Virus record (IMG/VR): IMGVR_UViG_3300045741_000032 | Span: 1-41,543 of that record | Strand: one strand, 5' to 3' | Length of the DNA stretch: 41,543 bases | Source: a virus | Shown: piece by piece, positions 5,581 through 12,456 of the stretch | Position numbering within the stretch: position 1 is the first letter of the stretch | Layout: every line of letters begins with the position of its first letter | The notes under the pieces: generated by a model | What the model saw: only the letters and a program-made list of their open reading frames with translations | Databases searched by the model: none | Told to the model about the DNA's origin: nothing | Position numbers and translations under genes: made by a program

Positions 5581-6071
5581 ACCAGATCGCAGGAAATCTA
5601 GGTCCAGACTGGACCGCACAGTTTCAACAGGCACAGGAAGCGGGCCTCCAATCGCATCCACACAACCGGAGCAGGAACATGAAGATCGGTCAAATGATGT
5701 CATCGAAATACGTGAAGAAGGACGACGTGGACCCAGCATTGCTGGTGACGTTCGCCAAGTTCAGCCACGAGAACGTGGCCCAGGAGAACCAGCCCGAGGA
5801 GTTGAAGTGGGTCGCCTACTTCGAAGAGATGGATAAGGGCTTGGTCTTGAACAGCACCAACCTTCAACTGGCCGCCCAGGCCCTCGGCTCGGACGATACG
5901 GACGACTGGATCGGGCACCAGGTCGTGCTCTATAACGATCCGAACGTGAGTTTCGGGGGCAAGCTGACCGGGGGGGTACGGATCAGGGCTCCCAAGAAGA
6001 CCAAGCCAGCACCTAAGTCTGTCAAGCCGACCGTGCCGCTGGAAGAGATGAATGACGACGTACCGTTCTGA
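5577..6071 (+). CDS. SSB-like protein with an acidic DDVPF C-terminal tip
   Basis: 164 aa from GTG 5577 (GTGA overlap, which avoids a gap in an otherwise gapless operon). An internal ATG at 5679 with GGAGCAGGAAC before it gives 130 aa beginning MKIGQMMSSKYV, and may be the main or a second start. The core is beta-rich, with KWVAYFEE, LVLNSTN, WIGHQVVLY and GGVRIRAP. A basic, Pro-rich linker (KKTKPAPKSVKPT) leads to an acidic end reading EEMNDDVPF. That layout, OB-like core, flexible linker and acidic PF tip, is the one used by bacterial SSB to recruit replication and repair proteins. It probably coats phage ssDNA together with the NinB and HNH proteins downstream. The OB fold itself is inferred. 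Confidence 0.75.
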   Translation: MNQIAGNLGPDWTAQFQQAQEAGLQSHPHNRSRNMKIGQMMSSKYVKKDDVDPALLVTFAKFSHENVAQENQPEELKWVAYFEEMDKGLVLNSTNLQLAAQALGSDDTDDWIGHQVVLYNDPNVSFGGKLTGGVRIRAPKKTKPAPKSVKPTVPLEEMNDDVPF

Positions 6072-6292
6072 TGAAACCCCTACCAGACTTCAGTGACCTT
6101 GAGTTGATGGCCGCCCGTGGACGGAGGTCCATCCTCATGCAAGCCAGAAACGAGACCATTGAAGCCTTGCGCGACGCCTACACGGAACTGCAAGGGTCCG
6201 ACATAGGCTCGATGGCCGATGTCTGCGTGAAGATGCGGTCTTTGCTGGATATGCTGGGCGATATAGGTGCTCGCTGGGCGGAGTACAAGTGA
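6071..6292 (+). CDS. Helical hypothetical protein
   Basis: 73 aa, TGATG overlap with the gene before. Mostly helical by composition, no conserved motif seen. It lies between the SSB-like protein and NinB, so a role in recombination or replication is possible but unsupported. Confidence 0.7.
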   Translation: MKPLPDFSDLELMAARGRRSILMQARNETIEALRDAYTELQGSDIGSMADVCVKMRSLLDMLGDIGARWAEYK

Positions 6293-6681
6293 GGTACTAC
6301 GCTTTCCTGCGTGGGGTCGAGGACGGCCACAAAGCCATCCTGAAAGCCTGGGCGACGGTCAAACCCTGGCTTTCGGATGGACGCGAGTTTGAGCTGGTCA
6401 TCTCACTAGCTACCCGCTCGAGCGAACAGAATGCCAAGCTCCACGCCGAACTGTCCGAGATCGCGCACAGTGTCGAGTGGGCCGGAAAGAGACGAGACGT
6501 GGAGACATGGAAGCGTCTGCTGACCGCTGCTTGGCTGAGGGCCAAGGGCGAGCCTATCGAGATGCTGCCAAGTCTGGATGGGCATGGAGTTGATATTGTG
6601 TTCAGGCGCACTTCACAACTGACCAAGAGCGAATGTGCCGACCTGATCGAGTATGTGATGGCGTGGAAAGCTACCCAGTGA
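6289..6681 (+). CDS. ninB: NinB-type recombination mediator (lambda Orf family)
   Basis: 130 aa from GTG 6289 (GTGA overlap). Family hallmarks are visible: RSSEQNAKLHAELSEIA near residues 43-59, a central W-rich helix (ETWKRLLTAAWLRAKGE), and RTSQLTKSECADLIEYV near the end. Known: lambda Orf/NinB binds SSB-coated ssDNA and helps load recombinases, supporting recombination-dependent replication. Its place three genes from the SSB-like protein suits that role. No phage recombinase is seen, so it presumably works with host RecA or RecFOR functions. Confidence 0.88.
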   Translation: MRYYAFLRGVEDGHKAILKAWATVKPWLSDGREFELVISLATRSSEQNAKLHAELSEIAHSVEWAGKRRDVETWKRLLTAAWLRAKGEPIEMLPSLDGHGVDIVFRRTSQLTKSECADLIEYVMAWKATQ

Positions 6682-6941
6682 ACCAGTCCTACACCAAAGC
6701 CGAGCGCGCCCACCTTGAGCGGGTCAAGTCTTTGCCGTGCTCAGTCTGTGACCTGCCCGGACCGAGCGAGGCTCACCACTGCGAGCAGTCTCAGGCTTGG
6801 ACCTGTGTTGCCCTATGCGAGTCCTGCCATCGCGGTCCGATAAACGGTTGGCACGGCCAGCGCAGAGCATGGAAACTGCGCAAACTCGATGAGTTGGGCG
6901 CCCTCAATATCACGATCAAACGATTGATGGAGCAAACATGA
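6678..6941 (+). CDS. HNH-like zinc protein, Ref/DUF968-type putative nuclease
   Basis: 87 aa from GTG 6678 (GTGA overlap with ninB). It contains CSVC (about residues 20-23), then HH, then CESCHRG (about residues 50-56) and a later H. This Cys/His arrangement resembles the zinc-binding HNH region of phage recombination nucleases such as the P1 Ref and DUF968 groups. Pairing with NinB supports a DNA-processing role. The exact family and activity are not certain. Confidence 0.7.
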   Translation: MNQSYTKAERAHLERVKSLPCSVCDLPGPSEAHHCEQSQAWTCVALCESCHRGPINGWHGQRRAWKLRKLDELGALNITIKRLMEQT

Positions 6942-7156
6942 CACCAAAGCTGCCGGAGCCCGGAGTATTGATTCGCGGATATGGCCCCGCCTACGGAACT
7001 GCTGATGGCGACGGTGGGGCGTTCACCGCCGATCAAATGCTCTCCTTCCACGACCAAGGCTACCGAGAAGGGCTGGAGCGGGCGGCGCAGATTGCCGGCG
7101 AATTCCACGCATGGTTCAAGGGGCTGGCCGCAGCAATCAGGAAGGAGATTCCATGA
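6938..7156 (+). CDS. Hypothetical phage protein
   Basis: 72 aa, ATGA-coupled on both sides. The N-terminal Gly-rich stretch (YGPAYGTADGDGG) is followed by a helix containing FHDQGYREGLERAAQIA. Small proteins with this organisation occur in many proteobacterial phages; function unknown. Confidence 0.7.
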   Translation: MTPKLPEPGVLIRGYGPAYGTADGDGGAFTADQMLSFHDQGYREGLERAAQIAGEFHAWFKGLAAAIRKEIP

Positions 7157-7380
7157 ACGTCGATCAGATCATGGTTCTGGCGAAATCAGAAGCCGCGTTG
7201 CGAGAGGAAGTCGCACGCCTGCGCGCCGAGAACGAGGCGCTGCGAGAGGATGCGGAGCGGTATCGGTGGCTTGCAAAAGAGCATGGCTGGTGGTTGCTGA
7301 AACATTTTGCTGCCGTGCGGCCATACGTTGACGCCAGCGAAGTGATTGACGAATCAATAGACGCAGCGAGGAAGACATGA
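7153..7380 (+). CDS. Small coiled-coil protein with RYRWL motif
   Basis: 75 aa from ATG 7153. GGAGATTCC precedes the start, and the ATG overlaps the stop of the gene before. Residues of about 11-38 form a heptad-rich coiled coil (REEVARLRAENEALREDAERYRWL), followed by a short conserved-looking tail. Such ERYRWL proteins are common in phage early operons, with no known role. Confidence 0.75.
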   Translation: MNVDQIMVLAKSEAALREEVARLRAENEALREDAERYRWLAKEHGWWLLKHFAAVRPYVDASEVIDESIDAARKT

Positions 7381-8105
7381 CCGAGCGCATTTTGACAGAC
7401 GCCAATGGTAGAAAACACATCACCACCGAACCCGAACCTTCGTTGACGGAACTAAATCGCCTGGAAAGCCTATTGGCGAGTCATGCCGATACGGTGGCAT
7501 CTGCACATAGAAACTCAGGAATGCCTGACCCGAAAATTGACGCGAACGACTTTCGAGAAGCGATCTGGCAACTGTCTTACAAAATCAATGAGCTGCGGTT
7601 CGCACTCGCAGCGCAGCCCAGTGAGCCAAAGACGTACACCGAAGGACATTGCGCCAACAAGAAACAGCCAGGAGGTTGCCAACTGCACAACCTGCAATGT
7701 GGTTATCCAGACTGTGATCGCCGACCGGTGAAAGTAGCGCTGCCCAGTGAGCCGGCGGCGTCGAAGCCCGTCTCTGACGAAAGCCCGACATTCATGGGAG
7801 AGCCCGTGCTACCACGATGGAAGCCTTTGAGCAGAGATAAGTCACGACTGGCGTTGTTTCAGTCGATGCACGACCGCAAGTACGGGAACCCCGGCGACGA
7901 CAAGCTGATGCTTGAATGGCTGTGGGAACACGGATATGCATTGTGCGAGAAAGCCTACGCCGCCGCACCCCCGGTGCGCACGCTGACGGATATGGACTTC
8001 ATCAAACTGTGGGGGCATCGCTCTGATGGCCCGGAGAATCACGAGATCATCAGCTTTGGCCGCGCCATCGAAGCGGCGATCAGGAGCAAGACAGATGCTT
8101 CCTGA
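7377..8105 (+). CDS. Modular hypothetical protein with internal Cys cluster
   Basis: 242 aa, last gene of the rightward operon. Residues 1-85 are helical. Residues of about 95-115 contain CANKKQPGGCQLHNLQCGYPDC, a possible zinc site. PSEP occurs twice, in linkers (AAQPSEPK and ALPSEPAA). The C-terminal part (about 145-240) is another helical domain. It looks assembled from interchangeable modules, as small phage early proteins often are. Its 3' end overlaps the end of the opposing leftward gene (8080) by 26 bases, and no terminator is visible. Confidence 0.75.
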   Translation: MTERILTDANGRKHITTEPEPSLTELNRLESLLASHADTVASAHRNSGMPDPKIDANDFREAIWQLSYKINELRFALAAQPSEPKTYTEGHCANKKQPGGCQLHNLQCGYPDCDRRPVKVALPSEPAASKPVSDESPTFMGEPVLPRWKPLSRDKSRLALFQSMHDRKYGNPGDDKLMLEWLWEHGYALCEKAYAAAPPVRTLTDMDFIKLWGHRSDGPENHEIISFGRAIEAAIRSKTDAS

Positions 8106-8421
8106 CGACCTTTTTCTTGACCCGCTTGATAGCGACCGCTCTAGGTGGACTCGGGCACACTGCCGGCTGGTTGCTGACAGTCTGAGCCTTTGCACGGTCT
8201 ACACTATCCACACTATGCACGAGCCCGCGAGATGGCCCCCGCTCAGTCGGCCCCACCCCGTGACCAGGGCCTGTCGATGGGCTTGGTCCTGGGCTGCCGT
8301 GATTCCCGAGGTGGCCGTGATCGGCATGGCCGTCGTGGCCTTTACCGTGGTCACCGTGGCCCATGCCGTGGCCGCCCGCATAGGCGGGAAGCGCAAGGGC
8401 GAAGAGTAGGGCGAGCTTCAA
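8080..8421 (-). CDS. Exported His/Gly-rich protein
   Basis: 113 aa from TTG 8421, overlapping the previous stop as TTGA. Residues 1-15 are a Sec signal peptide (KLALLFALALPAYA, cleavage after AYA). Then comes a His-rich tract with about a dozen His in 30 residues (GHGMGHGDHGKGHDGHADHGH) and a Pro/Gly linker. The tail is basic and Val-rich (IKRVKKKVVRKHLSCS). His-rich exported proteins bind transition metals such as zinc or nickel. Why a phage would place one after its lysis genes is unclear. It is the last gene of the long leftward operon. Confidence 0.65.
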   Translation of the reverse strand: MKLALLFALALPAYAGGHGMGHGDHGKGHDGHADHGHLGNHGSPGPSPSTGPGHGVGPTERGPSRGLVHSVDSVDRAKAQTVSNQPAVCPSPPRAVAIKRVKKKVVRKHLSCS

Positions 8422-8705
8422 GCTGCCGGCGTATTCGCCTGGACCGCCGCAGCCAGAGCCGCAGTCTGCCCAGCGATATCAGCCGACAGCGCAGTCAACG
8501 CAGCCGGATCTCCAGAAGCGATAGCGGCGTCGAGCTGGGCCTTGAGCCCGTTGAGCAGGGTAATCGCGCTGGCGATGACGGTATTCTCAGCGGCAACAGC
8601 AGCTTGAAGATCAGTAAGTGCGGACATGATTTTCCTTTGGTTGTCGAGGATTTCGTACAGGATTGTACGGTTGGCGGGTAACAGGAACAGATCGAGGATA
8701 TTCAC
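8418..8705 (-). CDS. Small coiled-coil protein after the spanin genes
   Basis: 95 aa from GTG 8705 (GTGA overlap with Rz). An internal ATG at 8627 with AAAGGAAAATC upstream gives 69 aa beginning MSALTDLQAAVAAENTVI, and may be the real start. The shorter form is an Ala/Leu heptad protein likely to trimerise. Similar short helical proteins occur beside phage tail and lysis genes. Function unknown. Confidence 0.65.
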   Translation of the reverse strand: MNILDLFLLPANRTILYEILDNQRKIMSALTDLQAAVAAENTVIASAITLLNGLKAQLDAAIASGDPAALTALSADIAGQTAALAAAVQANTPAA

Positions 8706-9175
8706 GGAGCCGTCAGTTTGTTGTAACTGGCTTCACAGGCTGCCCCGGCGATGCCTCTTTGGTCGCTGATGGCAGCATAGCGTCGAGCAAGGCTTGTAAC
8801 TTGCTCGAACACGTCGGCAAGCATTCCACTGGGACTACTGGCTGCTGCGCTTGGGGCGGAAGCGGCGGCGGACGCACCACAACTAAGGAGGAGCTGTGCG
8901 TACCGCACCCTGAGCCGATCAGCAGCGCTACGGGCAGAATCAGCATCAGCCTGCGCATGGTCCCTCGCTTGCTGGGCTAGGCGAGCTATTTCCGCTTGCG
9001 CTGCGACTTGGCGTGCAGCTTCGGCACTCGCGGCGCTGGCGACGGCGGCACGCTCGGCGTCCCATCGCTGCTGGACGGTAGCGGCTCCGATGTTGCGCTC
9101 GTACTTGACGAACGCGGCGAGCCCGAGGCCCAGCGCCAGAACGAGCCCCACCAGTGCGATAAGTCTGGCTTCCAC
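8702..9175 (-). CDS. Rz: Rz-like inner-membrane spanin subunit
   Basis: 157 aa from GTG 9175. Residues of about 5-23 are an N-terminal membrane anchor (IALVGLVLALGLGLAAFV), followed by a long Ala/Gln/Arg coiled coil (about 35-95), a low-complexity Ala/Ser linker and a C-terminal domain. This is the layout of i-spanins that bridge the periplasm to an outer-membrane lipoprotein and fuse the membranes at lysis. The nested lipoprotein gene (8713-8958) inside it confirms the call. Confidence 0.85.
   Translation of the reverse strand: MEARLIALVGLVLALGLGLAAFVKYERNIGAATVQQRWDAERAAVASAASAEAARQVAAQAEIARLAQQARDHAQADADSARSAADRLRVRYAQLLLSCGASAAASAPSAAASSPSGMLADVFEQVTSLARRYAAISDQRGIAGAACEASYNKLTAP
8713..8958 (-). 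CDS. Rz1: Rz1-like outer-membrane lipoprotein spanin nested in Rz
   Basis: 81 aa, entirely inside the Rz gene in another frame. GAGGGACC precedes ATG 8958. A signal peptide (RRLMLILPVALLIGSG) ends at Cys18 in a slightly atypical lipobox, GSGC. The mature part is short and Pro-rich (RPPPLPPQAQQP), the hallmark of o-spanins. Together with Rz it would complete disruption of the outer membrane. Confidence 0.82.
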   Translation of the reverse strand: MRRLMLILPVALLIGSGCGTHSSSLVVVRPPPLPPQAQQPVVPVECLPTCSSKLQALLDAMLPSATKEASPGQPVKPVTTN

Positions 9176-9176
9176 A

Positions 9177-9419
9177 TCACTGCAAGGCCGCTGCCTGCGC
9201 CTTCAACGCTTCGACCGATGCTTTCCTAACCGCCGCTTGCTGGGCGGCTTGGCTGGTGAGCGAGGCGTCAAGGTCGAGGTGCGCAAGTTCGTTGAGCGCC
9301 TTCGTGGCCGTCTGAATAAGACGAGTCTCCAGTGTCGTCCGAAACCTGGCATACCAGTTACCGATCAACGCCCCCACGGCTAGAGCGATCAGGACAGCGA
9401 TAACGGCAAATTCAGTCAT
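9177..9419 (-). CDS. Small membrane-anchored coiled-coil lysis-cassette protein
   Basis: 80 aa from ATG 9419, with AGGAGAAACA just upstream. One N-terminal membrane segment (about residues 5-22, VIAVLIALAVGALIGNW) is followed by a helical, Ala-rich domain. Placed between endolysin and Rz, it may be a second holin/antiholin or a spanin accessory. One transmembrane helix with a soluble tail also fits a pinholin-type regulator. Not resolvable from sequence. Confidence 0.7.
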   Translation of the reverse strand: MTEFAVIAVLIALAVGALIGNWYARFRTTLETRLIQTATKALNELAHLDLDASLTSQAAQQAAVRKASVEALKAQAAALQ

Positions 9420-9427
9420 TGTTTCTC

Positions 9428-9853
9428 CTATGGATAGAAACAGCGGCGCCCGGATTTCGGGGGCACGGATTGGACATGGCACCAGCCCTTTGTAGCTGCT
9501 GGGTGTTCCATCCACAACCCGATAGCCGCCAAGGTTCCCTGACCCTTCTCGCTCAGGAGCCAGTCATCCAAAAGCCCATCCGGGTCGTATAGGTCGATGG
9601 CTTGTCCGGTCATGTGCTTGCTGTTGGGTGCTGCGTTGGGCACGTTGCAATTGTAAGACGGAGGCCGCCAGCCGGATGTAAGCAATGAGTCTGTCTTGGG
9701 ATTGGTCGGGATGACTACGCCGAACAGAGCCGACGTGTCGAGCAGCTGCTGGGCTAGGGCGATCATCCTCTTGGCGTTGGTTTCAATGGCCGGCGTCATC
9801 TCGGTGGGGCAGGTAGCGTCCCGTCCCATCCAGTAGTCGGCCAAGGTAATCAA
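9428..9853 (-). CDS. Endolysin, M15-type D,D/L,D-peptidase
   Basis: 141 aa from TTG 9853, which overlaps the stop of the holin candidate as TTGA and has GGAAAGGG upstream; longer frames upstream lack a ribosome site. Zinc-peptidase motifs of the M15 (VanY/endolysin) family are present: SKHMTGQAID with H80 and D87, and GWCHVQ with H126. E116, ten residues before that His, is the probable general base. It would cleave the peptide cross-links of peptidoglycan. There is no signal peptide, so it needs a holin for release. Confidence 0.88.
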   Translation of the reverse strand: MITLADYWMGRDATCPTEMTPAIETNAKRMIALAQQLLDTSALFGVVIPTNPKTDSLLTSGWRPPSYNCNVPNAAPNSKHMTGQAIDLYDPDGLLDDWLLSEKGQGTLAAIGLWMEHPAATKGWCHVQSVPPKSGRRCFYP

Positions 9854-10203
9854 GGTTTCCCTTTCCAGGCCTCGATAGCCTGAAGCAGCACAAGAGACCC
9901 GCTCCACGTCACGGCATATAGTCCCATCTCCTCGATGGTCACCTTGTCATTCACGGTGCGTGCGAACACGGTCCAGGTGTGCGTCATCAGGCAGATGAAA
10001 GCCGCCAGACGCCCCCAGGACAATTTGCTGTTGTCGGCCCGTAGAAACTCTGACCAGTCGAAGTCATCCCGAGCCTGCGCCTTGTAGAAAACGACGATGA
10101 ACAAGCCGCCCATAAACATCAGCGACAACAGCGGGATCAGTCGTTCAAACGCAAAAGCGTTGAACAGGGATGCCGCTGCTGCGAGATAGTCAGGGCCGTG
10201 CAT
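9850..10203 (-). CDS. Holin candidate, three membrane segments
   Basis: 117 aa. Hydrophobic segments at about 21-41 (LIPLLSLMFMGGLFIVVFY), 64-82 and 94-112 suit a three-pass inner-membrane protein. It is immediately upstream of the endolysin and coupled to it by TTGA, the standard holin-endolysin arrangement. The loop between the first two segments is charged. The 10516 gene product is the other possible holin or antiholin. Confidence 0.7.
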   Translation of the reverse strand: MHGPDYLAAAASLFNAFAFERLIPLLSLMFMGGLFIVVFYKAQARDDFDWSEFLRADNSKLSWGRLAAFICLMTHTWTVFARTVNDKVTIEEMGLYAVTWSGSLVLLQAIEAWKGKP

Positions 10204-10516
10204 GTGGGTTTCCGGTTCCGTTCAACAGATTGTTACGCTCGATGATCCGATCCAGTTTCCCTTCGATCTTATCGAGACGGTCGCTCATGTCGTGCATATT
10301 GGTTAGATCACGAGCATCTTGACGGTCATCACGTTTGACCTGTTCAGAGATTTGATACTCTATAAGACCCAAACGCTGATCTTGCTTCTGCACATAGATG
10401 ACCGCAGACAGAAGCAGCATCACCGTCGTAACGATATGCCCTAGCTGGATTTCACGCGAGAAATGCCAGCCGTTTCGCTTGGGAGGTTCAGTATCCATGA
10501 AGTCAGTTTCGGGCAT
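10190..10516 (-). CDS. Single-pass membrane protein with cytoplasmic/periplasmic coiled coil
   Basis: 108 aa from ATG 10516, with GGTGGAG about 8 bases upstream. One membrane segment (about residues 26-44, LGHIVTTVMLLLSAVIYVQ) is followed by a coiled coil (DLTNMHDMSDRLDKIEGKLDRIIERNN). Proteins of this shape often sit beside holins in proteobacterial phages and may be antiholins. It overlaps the holin candidate by 14 bases. Confidence 0.72.
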   Translation of the reverse strand: MPETDFMDTEPPKRNGWHFSREIQLGHIVTTVMLLLSAVIYVQKQDQRLGLIEYQISEQVKRDDRQDARDLTNMHDMSDRLDKIEGKLDRIIERNNLLNGTGNPHARP

Positions 10517-10551
10517 TTTCTGTCTCCACCGCTACTGTAAAACGTGACGTA

Positions 10552-12456
10552 TTAGTAGCTCGGATACCACTTGCCGGTGGTCGAGTCATAGGTCATTATT
10601 AGCGTCTTCAACGCGACCGCCGTGCTCGCCAATGCGATGTTGCCGGTCGTGTCCGTCACCCAAGTAGCCCCCGCGCTTGGGATGATCTTGATCTCACCCC
10701 CGCCTGCCGTAGAGATCGCAGACGGCACCGTAATGGTCTTGACCGTCGTGGCGCCGCTCACAAAACAAACCGGCGTCGTCGGGGCAATGGTGTTTGAACT
10801 GCTGATCGTGGGCGCCGGTGAACCGTTCCCATGCAGACCAGACACCAGACTCTGGCAGCGAACTTGATTGCTGACGCTCAGGTTGTAGAACGCAGGCCAA
10901 TAGGCTGACAGGCTGTTGCTATGCGGATAACCACCGCTGAACGTAGATCCTCCATCCGTTGACTTGCGGATGAAGTAACTGATTTTGTACGTCGAGGTCG
11001 CATCTGGTGCTGTCCACGATCCCGTTACCGTAATCGTGTTGCTGGTGTTGCTTTGGATTCTCTGGGGGACGTTGGACGATCCCGTGCCCCCCGTGATCTT
11101 GATGTAGGCGCCGGTCCACTGATCGACGGTCCAGTTCTTCGCGGTATCGATGAGAGTCCCTGGGCCGCCAACCGATCCGCCAGTGGCGGTCCCAGACTCA
11201 TCGGGATTCGTCAAGTCTCCAATCTTCGAAGTTACCCATGAGTCAGCAGAAAATACCGTGGTCGGCCCGAGGTAGTAATCCGAGACATAGGTAGGATTGA
11301 CGTAGATTGGCGTCCTGAGTTGCCGATTCAGTGGAACCGACAGGATCAGACTGCCGACGTTCAAACCCCGCTCTCCGGCAATCGTGATGGCTGTATCAGC
11401 GCCCGGAGCTTCACCCTCCATGAACTGGACACTATCCGCCTGCGCCTGTTGAAGACCAATGGTTGTGTATCCAAGAGGGGTGAAATTGGCGAACTTCGTA
11501 CCACTACCCGCCGCCGCAGAAACAAGTCCCGCCCCGCTACAGAACAGGGTGTAGATCGTCCCGCACGTCACGACGTTGCCGTCAATGTCGTAAGCCGTAA
11601 ATCCTGAGTTGGCGCAGTTGGCAACCATCACATTGTCGATGTTGCCGTAGGTGCCGAACTCTGTTGTCCTGCGACCTAGCCGGATGCCCCGTGTCAGGTT
11701 CACATTGTTGTTGCAGTCGATGTAGAGGTTTTGCAGTTCGATCTTTGCCGCGCTGCCGTCGTCCTCCATTACATAGAGTGCCGTGCTTCCAGGGGCGACT
11801 TTGAACCGAGTGCCTTCGAGCGACTTGCCCTTGAGCTTGACACCGTGCGCCAGTTCGAGAATGCGCGTCCCACTGCCGGATATAAGATACGTTCCATCCG
11901 GGATTTCCAGTTCTACCGAAAAACCGCCGAACGCATTGAACGCAGTTTGCAAAGCCCCCGTGACGTCGATACTTGCAGTTCTAGATTGAACATCATTGAT
12001 CTGTGCGGCGTTGAACCAATTGAATACGCTAACCAATTGATTGAGCTTGTAGCCGACCGTGCCAAATGAATAAGCATTGTTTACCGCATATCCCACAACC
12101 CCCGCGCCAGACGTATTGTTTGCGTTAGAAGCAACTAGCGCCTCATAAGCAAGCAATTCAACCATTCCAATAGGCGCGACAATGTTGTCGTAAGTACCGA
12201 TCAGATTATTCAGACTATCGGTAAGCGTGAACTTGTAAGCCGTCCCCTGCGTCAACCAGATTTCATTCGCCAGTCTTCCCGTCGCATCAAGGATGATCGG
12301 ATTGGCGTTAGGTGTTCCTCCGGTACTGTCCGTGTAAGTTGCTGTTGGAGTGCTCGTTCCAGCAGCATAAGTGTTGATTTTTCCCCCAGCCAAGGGGAGT
12401 CCCGTTGACGTGAAGCCTTGCCAGCCGTTGAAGATAGGACTAAGGTTGACGGCCAT
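10552..12456 (-). CDS. Tailspike with P22-like anchor and beta-helix receptor-binding region
   Basis: 634 aa. Residues 1-105 form an anchor repeat (FNGWQGFTSTGLPLAGGKINTYAAGTSTPTATY, then LTQGTAYKFTLTDSLNNLIGTYDNI) as in P22-type virion-binding heads. Residues of about 165-400 suggest a right-handed parallel beta-helix (turns such as IELQNLYIDCNNNVNLTRGIRLG). The C-terminal part is beta-rich and probably trimeric. It should bind, and possibly cleave, surface polysaccharide. Catalytic acids cannot be assigned by eye. The ATG overlaps the stop of the neighbouring spike gene (TGATG). Confidence 0.82.
   Translation of the reverse strand: MAVNLSPIFNGWQGFTSTGLPLAGGKINTYAAGTSTPTATYTDSTGGTPNANPIILDATGRLANEIWLTQGTAYKFTLTDSLNNLIGTYDNIVAPIGMVELLAYEALVASNANNTSGAGVVGYAVNNAYSFGTVGYKLNQLVSVFNWFNAAQINDVQSRTASIDVTGALQTAFNAFGGFSVELEIPDGTYLISGSGTRILELAHGVKLKGKSLEGTRFKVAPGSTALYVMEDDGSAAKIELQNLYIDCNNNVNLTRGIRLGRRTTEFGTYGNIDNVMVANCANSGFTAYDIDGNVVTCGTIYTLFCSGAGLVSAAAGSGTKFANFTPLGYTTIGLQQAQADSVQFMEGEAPGADTAITIAGERGLNVGSLILSVPLNRQLRTPIYVNPTYVSDYYLGPTTVFSADSWVTSKIGDLTNPDESGTATGGSVGGPGTLIDTAKNWTVDQWTGAYIKITGGTGSSNVPQRIQSNTSNTITVTGSWTAPDATSTYKISYFIRKSTDGGSTFSGGYPHSNSLSAYWPAFYNLSVSNQVRCQSLVSGLHGNGSPAPTISSSNTIAPTTPVCFVSGATTVKTITVPSAISTAGGGEIKIIPSAGATWVTDTTGNIALASTAVALKTLIMTYDSTTGKWYPSY

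Noticed and set aside
9428-9907. Longer endolysin start at 9907
   Set aside because: It would run deep inside the holin gene without a ribosome site, whereas TTG 9853 has GGAAAGGG and a TTGA overlap.
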